A stretch of 48,256 nt of DNA from Sphingomonas sp. Leaf208 (lineage in GTDB: Bacteria > Pseudomonadota > Alphaproteobacteria > Sphingomonadales > Sphingomonadaceae), in contig NZ_LMKH01000007.1 in NCBI RefSeq assembly GCF_001421415.1, positions 1 through 48,256 on the forward strand, read 5' to 3'. This document shows, one piece after another, positions 15,944 through 24,110 of this stretch. A program made the position numbers and the translations under genes. Each line of letters begins with the position of its first letter. The stretch's first letter is position 1. The notes below the pieces were generated by a model that saw only the letters and a program-made list of their open reading frames with translations, was not told where the DNA came from and did no database searches.

Positions 15944-16876
15944 CTAACGCGTCGGTATGGCCGAGTGAAACATGCCCACGATGAGCAGGACGAGGACAAG
16001 GGATACGACGCTCGACAGCGCGACAAGGATCGCTGCTGCCTTCCGGTTCGTGTCGAGGAGGGTCGCGAACAGGGTCACGTTGCTGGCGATCGGGAACAGG
16101 GCGACAAGCCCGACGATCACGCGGTCGCGCGGGCTCAATATGCCGACGAATGCCGCTTCTAGTGCGAGCGCCGCGCCGAGCAGTATTAGACCGGCGATCT
16201 GCCTGACCGCGAGGATGCGCGTCATCAGCCTTGGCCGCCAGTCGTCCCGGCCGGTTTCGGCAAGGTTGAGGCCAATCACCGCCATGCCAAGAACCGAGAC
16301 CAGTGTGCCGGCGATCGAGACGATAGGCGCTGCCGCTTCGGGCATCGTGACGCCGCCCCACTTCGCTAGTAGCGAGCCGATGACGACATAGACGAGCGGC
16401 ACCCGCAACGCCTTGGTCGCTTCAGTGCGTGTACCCTCCTTGGTACGGGCAATGAGGAAATACCCGATTGTGTTGCCGTACAGGGCACTGCCGACATACG
16501 CGCAGATCACCGTCGATACGCCCACCTCGCCGAATAACGCCTGGCTGACGGGCACCCCGAAGAACGCGACGTTGAAGAACGAGAAGGACGCCGACAGCAG
16601 TTTCGGGTCGAAGTCGCCGCCGAGTCGCTTGGCCAACCGGTATGCGGGGATGCTCATCAGGGCGGAGACGACGAACATCAGCGGCGGGATCACCAACAGC
16701 TGTCGTGTTTCCGCACCGAGCACCTTGTCGATGACCAGCAACGGGATGAGGCCGAAGACGAGGACCTTCGAACACAGCTTCGCTGCCCAAGGCACACGAG
16801 CGCCGAAAGCCCATGCCAGCAGGATCACCCCGTAGAGCGGCAGGAGCGCCGCGGCGATGTTGCCGAGCGCGCTCAT
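15944..16876 (-). CDS. AEC-family (auxin efflux carrier-like) transporter
   Basis: 310 residues with about ten hydrophobic segments in two groups of five around a polar middle, the AEC/BART arrangement. Recognisable runs are LLPLYGVILLAWAFGA, the FFNVAFFGVPV segment in the first half, and FPIASNVTLFA in the last third. Members export organic anions such as malate or unknown metabolites at the inner membrane. The start ATG at 16876 overlaps the stop of the upstream FAD/NAD(P)-binding gene (ATGA), so the pair is translationally coupled and the transported solute is probably linked to that enzyme. Confidence 0.88.
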   Translation of the reverse strand: MSALGNIAAALLPLYGVILLAWAFGARVPWAAKLCSKVLVFGLIPLLVIDKVLGAETRQLLVIPPLMFVVSALMSIPAYRLAKRLGGDFDPKLLSASFSFFNVAFFGVPVSQALFGEVGVSTVICAYVGSALYGNTIGYFLIARTKEGTRTEATKALRVPLVYVVIGSLLAKWGGVTMPEAAAPIVSIAGTLVSVLGMAVIGLNLAETGRDDWRPRLMTRILAVRQIAGLILLGAALALEAAFVGILSPRDRVIVGLVALFPIASNVTLFATLLDTNRKAAAILVALSSVVSLVLVLLIVGMFHSAIPTR

Positions 16877-18366
16877 TGTTGGCGCAAAATGTCGTCGACC
16901 GCACGGCCGGTGCATTCGACGTTGAACCAGACCGCGTTGGTGTCACGCAACTCGCCGTTCAGCAATTGGCCGAGTGCGTAGAGTCGTGGCGCGTCGCGCG
17001 TGGCGGATATGATCCGACACGTTGCCCGGTGGGCGATGGCCCCGCCGACCGGATGTGCTTGCAACCAGTCCTTCGCGAGCAGGTCCTTGATCAACGTCTC
17101 CTTCATCTCATCGAGCGTGGTGGCCTGGCCCGTGGCGTTCACGACGACCGGCGTGTCGAGCGTGTCGCCATTCTCGAACCGGACGGTGAAGCCCGTACCG
17201 CTCTCGTTGGCAACGGTCTCGTCGATCCGCCCGCGTACGCTGAGCAACCCGCGGGTCATTGCATCCGCCAAGCGCCGTGCGTTCGCCATCGGCGTGACGA
17301 AGCGCGCCGCGGCGAAATGCGGCGCCAACCATTGCCCGAATCGTTTCTGGTCGGCGGGGCGCAACAGGTTCCATATCGCCGTCGAATCATGCCGCGCGGC
17401 GGTGAGAATGCGCTGGAACGGTTCGTCTCCGGCTTCCGCTGCCGCAATGTCGTGCAGCAAGGCGACCTTGGCGTCACCGTCGTATCGGTCCTCCGCCTGC
17501 CAGTCGATCGCGCGTCCGGCAGCCGTCTCGGCTTCAAGACGAAAGAGGCGGAACAGGTCGACCACCGAGAAGGCGCTGCCCCGCTCGCGGATCAGCCGAT
17601 GGACGTTTCCAAGCGTAAGGTGCTGACGGTCATAGCCTGTCTCGGGCGCCGGGATCTCAACGCGTGGCAACATCCCCTCCTTCGATATCAGGTGAATGTG
17701 ACCGCGATGCCCATCGTCCAGCAGTGTCATGACCGCGTCGATGGCACTCAGGCCGCTGCCGAGGACCACCACGGACTGATTTCGGTCGATTTTCTCGGTC
17801 ATGCGGTGGGCGGGGTAGGGGGAGTCGAAGTAGCCGGGCGTACCGTTCAAGTTGCCGAACCGATCCGGATCGGGCGTGCCGATCGTCAGAAGGACGACGT
17901 CCGTCGCGATCATCGACCCGTTCGCGAGCCGAACCGTCGCCGCGGCATGATCGCCCTCGATGGCGATAGCTTCCTCGCGGTGGACGTGGACATCGATCCC
18001 GGTGGTCCGTGCCTGATCGAGCGCACGGTCGAGAACCTCTTGCATATAGACGCGGTATTCGCGTCGCTGCGGGTATTCGACGCCATCGGGATCTAGCGGG
18101 GAGCCGGATGCCGCGCGCCGCGCTTCCAGCCAGGTTCGGAAATCGCCCGGCTCGCGGTCGTAGAGCCCCATGAGGCGGGATTCCGTGTTCAGGAGATGCC
18201 CGGGTTGCTTCGTGCCGAACGCCAATCCCCGCGCAAGCTCATCGTCACGCTCGATCAGGTGGATCATCCAACCTTCGCCCGGATCGTAGCTAAGCCGCGT
18301 TACAGCTTCGGCGAATGCGGCAACGCCGCAGGCACCCATGCCGATAATAGTGAGTGTTTTCGGCAT
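16873..18366 (-). CDS. FAD/NAD(P)-binding protein (NAD_binding_9 / HI0933-like)
   Basis: 497 residues, cytoplasmic. A dinucleotide-binding start TLTIIGMGACGVAAFAEA (Gly-x-Gly-x-x-Gly) is followed by the family segment ARGLAFGTKQPGHLLN. A second nucleotide-binding site is SVVVLGSGLSAIDAVMTLL, and VVVNATGQATT closes the FAD site. These mark a two-domain flavoprotein of the group often annotated FAD/NAD(P)-binding or hydroxyacylglutathione-hydrolase-like. Reaction unknown. The ATG at 18366 is preferred over a GTG at 18420 because homology begins there. It is coupled by a four-base overlap to the AEC transporter and divergent from the sorbosone dehydrogenase gene. Confidence 0.8.
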   Translation of the reverse strand: MPKTLTIIGMGACGVAAFAEAVTRLSYDPGEGWMIHLIERDDELARGLAFGTKQPGHLLNTESRLMGLYDREPGDFRTWLEARRAASGSPLDPDGVEYPQRREYRVYMQEVLDRALDQARTTGIDVHVHREEAIAIEGDHAAATVRLANGSMIATDVVLLTIGTPDPDRFGNLNGTPGYFDSPYPAHRMTEKIDRNQSVVVLGSGLSAIDAVMTLLDDGHRGHIHLISKEGMLPRVEIPAPETGYDRQHLTLGNVHRLIRERGSAFSVVDLFRLFRLEAETAAGRAIDWQAEDRYDGDAKVALLHDIAAAEAGDEPFQRILTAARHDSTAIWNLLRPADQKRFGQWLAPHFAAARFVTPMANARRLADAMTRGLLSVRGRIDETVANESGTGFTVRFENGDTLDTPVVVNATGQATTLDEMKETLIKDLLAKDWLQAHPVGGAIAHRATCRIISATRDAPRLYALGQLLNGELRDTNAVWFNVECTGRAVDDILRQQ

Positions 18367-18590
18367 GATAGCCCGTTCGCTGAGGAACGGCGACAACGCG
18401 CGGCAGCCTTTTCGTGCCACGGTGAACGTGAAACTTTTGTCATTTTAAGTGCTTCGAGCAGTTCCCCGACCATGGGACGTTGCACCAAGGGCCGATCGCT
18501 CGGACCCTAATTAATTCGCACGGCTGTCTGTCTCGCGGATATCCCTGAATGTCAGGGGGTTACACTATCGATCATAATCCGGGAGACATT

Positions 18591-19862
18591 ATGAAAACGA
18601 TCCTTGCTACCGTCACCGTTTTAAGCCTGACAAGCGGCGCCGTCGCACAGAAAACACCGGCAGTGGTCGGCCTGAAGGCGCAAGCAGAGCCCTATGCGAC
18701 CGCGTCCGTAGTCAACCACCCCAGAACGATTGGCTGGCCCGAGGGACGTAAGCCGAAAACGCCGCAAGGGTTTGAGGTAGTCAAATTCGCTGGCAGACTG
18801 GACTATCCTCGCCAGGCGCTGTTGCTACCTAATGGCGACGTGCTGGTCGCAGAGGCTCGTACGAAGCCCAAGCTCGATGCCGAGCCGGACGTCCAGCGTG
18901 GCCAAGCCCTGTCGAAGACGACCGGCTTCAGCGCCAACCGTATCACCTTGCTACGCGACGCGAACCGCGACGGCGTCGCCGAACAGCGTTTCGTACTAAT
19001 CGAGGGGCTCAACCAGCCGTTCGGGATGCAGTACGGCAACGGTCGCCTGTATGTCGCTAATACCGACGGAGTCGTCAGTGTCCCGTTCACGCCCGGCCAG
19101 ACGCGCGTGACTGCAACGCCGCAGCCGATCGTGTCGCTGCCTGCGGGTGGCTACAACAATCACTGGACGCGAAACCTGCTACTCAGTCCAGATGCGCGAA
19201 CACTGTACGTGTCGGTTGGCTCGGCGTCCAATGTCGGTGAGCATGGCATGGACGAGGAGACACGCAGGGCAGCAATTCTCGCGGTCGATCTTCGTACCGG
19301 ACGGGAGCGTCTTTATGCATCCGGGCTTCGCAACCCGGTCGGTATGGCGTGGGCGCCGGGATCGAACGTGCTGTGGGCCGCCGTCAACGAACGCGATCAG
19401 CTCGGCGACGATATTGCGCCGGACTATCTCGTCGGTGTGCGCGATGGTGGTTTCTACGGATGGCCCTACAGCTATTACGGCAAGCAGGATCCGCGTCATG
19501 CGAACGACAAGCGCGAACTGTTGGCGACGACGTTGATGCCCGACGTCGCGGTCGGTCCCCATGCCGCGGCGCTGGGCGTAGCGTTCGCACAGGGAACGCC
19601 GGCCGAGCAACAGGTTGCTTATGTCGCGCGGCATGGCTCGTGGAACCGGTCAACGTTCATCGGGTATGACGTGCTCGCGGTACCATTTGCGAACGGAAGA
19701 CCGACGGCCGCGCCGCAGCCGTTCCTGACCGGGTTCGTCGCGGACGAGAAGAAGAATGAAGTCTACGGTCGACCGGTAAGCGTCCAGACGCGCGATGACG
19801 GTGCGATCTTCGTCGTCGACGATGCCGGGGATACCGTGTGGATGGTGCGACGCACCTCGTGA
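18591..19862 (+). CDS. Periplasmic sorbosone dehydrogenase-like protein (PQQ-type propeller)
   Basis: 423 residues with a Sec signal (MKTILATVTVLSLTSGAVAQ). The body is a six-bladed beta-propeller of the soluble glucose/sorbosone dehydrogenase family: LDYPRQALLLPNGDVLVAEA, NHWTRNLLLSPD, GLRNPVGMAW, DGGFYGWPYSYYG and ARHGSWNRSTFIGYDV are the typical blade motifs. Members use PQQ to oxidise sugars or aldoses in the periplasm. No PQQ synthesis genes are in this window. The ATG at 18591 has GGGAGA six bases upstream. It is overlapped at its stop by the next gene. Confidence 0.87.
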   Translation: MKTILATVTVLSLTSGAVAQKTPAVVGLKAQAEPYATASVVNHPRTIGWPEGRKPKTPQGFEVVKFAGRLDYPRQALLLPNGDVLVAEARTKPKLDAEPDVQRGQALSKTTGFSANRITLLRDANRDGVAEQRFVLIEGLNQPFGMQYGNGRLYVANTDGVVSVPFTPGQTRVTATPQPIVSLPAGGYNNHWTRNLLLSPDARTLYVSVGSASNVGEHGMDEETRRAAILAVDLRTGRERLYASGLRNPVGMAWAPGSNVLWAAVNERDQLGDDIAPDYLVGVRDGGFYGWPYSYYGKQDPRHANDKRELLATTLMPDVAVGPHAAALGVAFAQGTPAEQQVAYVARHGSWNRSTFIGYDVLAVPFANGRPTAAPQPFLTGFVADEKKNEVYGRPVSVQTRDDGAIFVVDDAGDTVWMVRRTS

Positions 19863-20737
19863 CCATACCGGCCTTGATGGTTCTCGCAGCGACGCTCGCG
19901 TTGGTCGCTGCGTCACCCGCGTCGTCGCAGACCGTGCCGTTCATCGACACCGAGGATGCAACGTTATCTGAGGTCGATGTCGGCGGTGGGAGCGTTCATC
20001 CGATCGTCTCGTTCGACGTCCGCAACGGCGATTACGCGCGAGGTGCGTATGACGACGATGCCGCCGGTTTTGGCAGGGTTCCGGTCCATGTCTCGGTCGG
20101 CGCCGCCGCAGTGCTGAAGCGCGGTGCGGACGGGCAGGGGACGCTGTTCCTCGTAGGGCAAAGCTCAAACGGCTTTCACGCGCCCCGCCCCGACGAAAGA
20201 TCCCGACCGCGCGGTTGGTACGAAAGCAACACGATCGTCGGTCTGGCATGTCGACCGGTCGATGGGCTGTCGGCCGCCGCAGCCTATGCCATCAAGGCAA
20301 GTCCCAACGGCGTGGCGGGGACGACCCATGAAGCCAGCCTGACGTTCCTGTACACCGGCAAGGACGCAGTGGGATTCCTTGCTCCCCGCTTTACCGCCAC
20401 GACGCGGACGAAGGGGCAGGGCGGCTTCTACACGATCGTCGGCATAGCCCCCGCTTTCCCCCTCACGCGCGCAAAGGACGGCCCTACGCTCACGGTGCCG
20501 GTCTCGGTCGGTGCCGGTTGGCGCAGCTTCTATGCAGCGGATAGCGGAGACAGGGTCTACGGCAGCGCCGGGATGAGTGTGGCTCAGCCGTTGAGGATTG
20601 CTGGCGCGAAGGCTTCATTGCAGGGCGAAATTCTTGCTCTCGTTCGTGACCGTCAGCTTAGGTGGCTCGACGCTCCTGGCGGCACGACCGCATCTATCGT
20701 GCCTTTGGCAACGATATCGATTGCAATGGCTTGGTAA
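19859..20737 (+). CDS. Exported protein of unknown function, probable outer-membrane beta-barrel
   Basis: 292 residues, not recognised. A GTG start at 19859 overlaps the preceding TGA (GTGA), giving a signal peptide LMVLAATLALVAASPASSQ; an ATG at 19877 is also possible. The mature part alternates polar and apolar residues in short strands (VGGGSVHPIVSFDV, VPVHVSVGAAAVL, KASLQGEILALVR) and ends in Trp, as barrel proteins commonly end in an aromatic residue. Its coupling to the propeller dehydrogenase suggests a job in delivering substrate or holding the complex. This is inference. Confidence 0.65.
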   Translation: MTIPALMVLAATLALVAASPASSQTVPFIDTEDATLSEVDVGGGSVHPIVSFDVRNGDYARGAYDDDAAGFGRVPVHVSVGAAAVLKRGADGQGTLFLVGQSSNGFHAPRPDERSRPRGWYESNTIVGLACRPVDGLSAAAAYAIKASPNGVAGTTHEASLTFLYTGKDAVGFLAPRFTATTRTKGQGGFYTIVGIAPAFPLTRAKDGPTLTVPVSVGAGWRSFYAADSGDRVYGSAGMSVAQPLRIAGAKASLQGEILALVRDRQLRWLDAPGGTTASIVPLATISIAMAW

Positions 20738-20967
20738 GGTAGACCCTCACGTGTGGGCCAACGACAACCGAGCGTGGACGAGAGGGGGCGAACCCTGCCA
20801 ATCGATGCCGATGAGATACCGAGATATATGAAGTGGCAGACGAGAGATGATACTTGATTCAAGAAGCCGTGAGAGGGGCAATATTGCCGGCTAATTCGTA
20901 GAATTTACAAAGAAGACGGTGGTGCAGCTGTCAGCCTGGCGGGGCATTTGGCGAAGCGGCGTAGACC
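20738..20967. other. Intergenic DNA between convergent genes
   Basis: No gene, RNA or clear terminator is recognised between the barrel-like gene and the 60-nt element before the esterase gene. Base composition is slightly more AT-rich than in the flanking genes. Confidence 0.5.
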
Positions 20968-21027
20968 TGAACGAACGTCAGAAAGTGGGGAAGGCGCGAA
21001 GCCAGTTGGGCGTCCGGTTTTGGGTCG
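20968..21027 (+). repeat. 60-nt intergenic element, copy 4
   Basis: Begins TGAACGAACG and ends TTTTGGGTCG. It agrees with the copy at 39955 at about 41 of 60 positions without gaps. It lies just past the stop of the esterase gene. Confidence 0.8.
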
Positions 21028-21030
21028 TCA

Positions 21031-22002
21031 TTACTTCGGCAAACGAGAAAGCAGTTGCTTGCGGATCCATGACGCGCCGTCACGGATTGCCTGCTGAGCG
21101 AGAGGGGCGATCGACATCGCTTCGAGAAAACTGTGAGTTGCCCCCAAATAAACGTTGCGTGCCACGGCACAACCGGCAGCCTGTAATCGCTCTTCAAGGG
21201 CGAAGCTTTGCTCGGCGAGGACGTCAAGTTCTGGGATGATGAGCAGGATCGGCGGTAGGCCACATACGTCGCTCGCCGAGAGCGGGCACGAATAGGGATC
21301 GTCGCGTTGATCGCCCGATACGAGATAGTGATCGAAGAAGTACACCATGTCCGCTTGGGTCAGGAGCGCGTCTGGGCCACCATACGCCGCCTCTGCTGCG
21401 TCGGATACATCACTTGAGAATGCGCCGTAATTCGAGAGTATGCCCCGGATCGCAGAGTGCCCGGGGGCGTCGCGCAGCTTCATGCACGTCGCTAGGGCAA
21501 GGTTCGCGCCTGCCGAGTCTCCGCCGATCGCCAAGCGCGTCGCGTCGATGCCGAGTTCGGCAGCATGCTCGCCAAGCCAGTCGACCAGTGCGACGATGCG
21601 ATTGAGCGCATCCGGATACTTCGCTTCCGGCGACAACGGGTAGTCGATCCCGATCACCACGAACTGCCCGGCATCAGCGTATTCGCGCATCAGCCGGTCA
21701 TGCGTGTCGAGGCTGAAGAAGACGAAGCCGCCACCGTGAATGTAGAGCAAGGCGGGCGCGTTCTCGAGCGCGACGCCAACCGGACGGTGGATCCGCAAGC
21801 CAAGCCTGCCGGCACCGGTTTCGACCTGGATGTTGCGGGTCTCGCGCATGACCGGTCCGCCGGCGGTCCAGCGTGCGCGCACCAGTTCGGCGATCCGCCG
21901 TGCCTCCACCGTCGATACAGTGTCAAGGGACGGATACCGGCTCCAGTCCTCGCGCAGGATCTCGGTAAAGATACGGATGTCGGGGTCGAGAGCATTGTCC
22001 AT
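21031..22002 (-). CDS. Alpha/beta hydrolase, hormone-sensitive-lipase type esterase
   Basis: 323 residues, no signal peptide. It has the HSL-family oxyanion motif YIHGGGF, the nucleophile elbow GGDSAGANLA, an acid in PELDVLAEQ and the histidine in GATHSF. It should hydrolyse small carboxylic esters in the cytoplasm. It is the last gene of a minus-strand operon, starting nine bases after the S9 peptidase stop, so it probably handles the product taken up or released by the receptor and peptidase. The exact substrate is unknown. Confidence 0.88.
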   Translation of the reverse strand: MDNALDPDIRIFTEILREDWSRYPSLDTVSTVEARRIAELVRARWTAGGPVMRETRNIQVETGAGRLGLRIHRPVGVALENAPALLYIHGGGFVFFSLDTHDRLMREYADAGQFVVIGIDYPLSPEAKYPDALNRIVALVDWLGEHAAELGIDATRLAIGGDSAGANLALATCMKLRDAPGHSAIRGILSNYGAFSSDVSDAAEAAYGGPDALLTQADMVYFFDHYLVSGDQRDDPYSCPLSASDVCGLPPILLIIPELDVLAEQSFALEERLQAAGCAVARNVYLGATHSFLEAMSIAPLAQQAIRDGASWIRKQLLSRLPK

Positions 22003-22011
22003 GAGCTGGTC

Positions 22012-24096
22012 CTAGAGGTGCGCGTCGAACCAGGCCAGGACACGGCGCTGGATGTCGGCCTGATGCTCGGGTTCGTGGAACCAGTGCGTTTCCCTCGGAT
22101 AGCGGACCATCTCGGTGGGTTTGCCGAGCAACTTCAGACCGCGATAGAATTCGAGACCGAGCGTGACGGGCACGCGCGTGTCCTGTTCGCCGTGCAGGAC
22201 GAGCACGGGCGTATGGACCTTGTCGAGCAAGCGGATCGACGACGCGCGGTCGAGATCGCCGAGGTGCGCGGACGGCTCGCCGAAATAGCCGGTGGTGAAG
22301 TCCGGAGTGTCGGTGATCCGTGCCATCGCGGTCATGTCCGTAGGCCCGGCACCGACGATCGCCGCCTTGAAGCGGTCGCCGTGCGTGACTGCCCAGGCCG
22401 ACAGGAACCCGCCATAGCTCCAGCCGCCGATGCCGAGCCGCGCTGGGTCGGCGATCTTCTGGGCGACGAGCATGTCTACACCGTCGAGCACGTCCTGATA
22501 ATCCATCCCGCCCCAGTCGTTACTGACCGCGCGTGCGAACGCCGTACCCTGGCCGTCCGAGCCGCGGGGATTGGGCAGCAGCACCGCATAGCCGTGGGTC
22601 GCGAGCATCTGCGCCCATTCGTGCCAACTGCCGAGCCATCCCGACCACCATGCCCATTCGGGGCCGCCATGAACCTGGACGACGGTCTTGATCGGCGTGC
22701 CGGCGACGTAGCCGGGCGGCGTGACGAGAACGCCGTGGATCGCCTGTCCGTCGCGGCTGTTGGTCCAGGAGACTTGGCGGACCTGGCCGAGCTTCCAGGT
22801 CGCGACCTGCGGGTTGATCGTCGTGACCGGGCGGACGCGGGCGCCGTCGATCGTCCAGACGTCGGCGGGGCGGTCGGGGCTCGACAGCGAGACCGCGAGA
22901 TGGCGCCCGTCGCGGCTGGCGGTGATGTCGGAGGCTTCGCCGTCCAATTGTGCCAGCGGTATGACGCGTCCCGTTTTGCGCGCGATCCGGACGAGCTTCG
23001 ATCGGGTCTGTTCGAACGACAGCGCGACGATAGAGCGACTGTCGGCCGCCCAGCGGACCTGCGTCAGCAGGCCGGGGTGATCGTCCGCCAGCGCCGACAG
23101 CGTATCGATGGTGAGGTCGTACACGCGGGCGCCAACGCCGATGAAACCCGGCGTGCGGATTTCGGAACCGAGGATTGCGGTGCCGTCGGGGGACCAGAGC
23201 GGTCCTTCCGCAGCATGCTCGATCAGCGTCTTGCCGACCGTGCCGCTCGCCGTATCGAATAGCGCGATGCGGGAATGGTAGAAATAGTCGTTGATCGCGG
23301 TCGTGTCGGTCACGCGCACCGCCATGCGCTTGCCGTCCGGCGACCACGCCATGTTGCTGACGCTGACGTGGGTCGGAGAAACAGGCCGTGCCGTGTGGCT
23401 GGCCAGATCGAGAATCCAGAGCCGCGTCACGTGGCGCGTCTTGTCCATCTCGACCCAGTCGCGCTTGGCCGCGCGATCGGCCTTTTCCGCAGAGGTATCG
23501 GGATCGGTGCTGAGGAAGGCGATTCTGGTGCCATCGGGCGACCAGACGAAGTCCGCGATGTCACCGGGTAGCGCGGTGAGCGGAGTCGCTTCGCCGCCAT
23601 CGCGCGCGATCACCCAGAGCTGGCGGGATGGCTCGCCGGACGCCGCCGGTGCGGTCGGCGGGGTCGGCGGGGTCGCGTCGACCGGCGCGCCTGGGCCGGC
23701 CGAGATATCCGGTTTGAACTCGAACCCGGTATCGGCACCACCCGACAGAGGGTTCTTGCGGTTCGAGAGGAAGGCGATCGAGCGTCCGTCCGGCGACCAG
23801 CGCGGCGTGTCGTCCGCGCCGGCGCTGGTGACGAACCGCCGGGCGGGCGCGCTGCCGTCAGTGGGGACCGACCAGATCGTCCGCTGCTCGGGGCCGAAAG
23901 TCGCCATCTGCGGCTGGACGGTGAACAGGATGGTCCTGCCGTCCGGCGACATCTCGACATCGCGCATATCGTGGAGCCGCATGATGTCGGCGGGCGCGAT
24001 CGGCCCGCCCTTTTCGGCGGCCACAGGCGTTGCGGTCTGAGGAAGCGGCGCGGTGCCGGCCAGCAACAGGGCCAGCACCGGCAGCGTCGAGGTCAT
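22012..24096 (-). CDS. S9-family prolyl oligopeptidase / acylaminoacyl peptidase, exported
   Basis: 694 residues with a signal peptide (MTSTLPVLALLLAGTAP). A TolB-like beta-propeller (about 40-420; repeated SPDG motifs in WSPDGRSIAF, WSPDGTRIAF, WSPDGKRMAV) precedes the alpha/beta-hydrolase domain. Catalytic residues are Ser in GGWSYGGFL, Asp in HGEQDTRVP and His in RETHWF. It would cleave short peptides in the periplasm. The start ATG lies 14 bases after the TonB-receptor stop with a GAGGG site, so the frame open further upstream is not used. Operon order is receptor, peptidase, esterase, suggesting uptake and cleavage of a peptide or acylated peptide. Confidence 0.9.
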   Translation of the reverse strand: MTSTLPVLALLLAGTAPLPQTATPVAAEKGGPIAPADIMRLHDMRDVEMSPDGRTILFTVQPQMATFGPEQRTIWSVPTDGSAPARRFVTSAGADDTPRWSPDGRSIAFLSNRKNPLSGGADTGFEFKPDISAGPGAPVDATPPTPPTAPAASGEPSRQLWVIARDGGEATPLTALPGDIADFVWSPDGTRIAFLSTDPDTSAEKADRAAKRDWVEMDKTRHVTRLWILDLASHTARPVSPTHVSVSNMAWSPDGKRMAVRVTDTTAINDYFYHSRIALFDTASGTVGKTLIEHAAEGPLWSPDGTAILGSEIRTPGFIGVGARVYDLTIDTLSALADDHPGLLTQVRWAADSRSIVALSFEQTRSKLVRIARKTGRVIPLAQLDGEASDITASRDGRHLAVSLSSPDRPADVWTIDGARVRPVTTINPQVATWKLGQVRQVSWTNSRDGQAIHGVLVTPPGYVAGTPIKTVVQVHGGPEWAWWSGWLGSWHEWAQMLATHGYAVLLPNPRGSDGQGTAFARAVSNDWGGMDYQDVLDGVDMLVAQKIADPARLGIGGWSYGGFLSAWAVTHGDRFKAAIVGAGPTDMTAMARITDTPDFTTGYFGEPSAHLGDLDRASSIRLLDKVHTPVLVLHGEQDTRVPVTLGLEFYRGLKLLGKPTEMVRYPRETHWFHEPEHQADIQRRVLAWFDAHL

Positions 24097-24110
24097 GCGA
24101 TGCCGCACCC

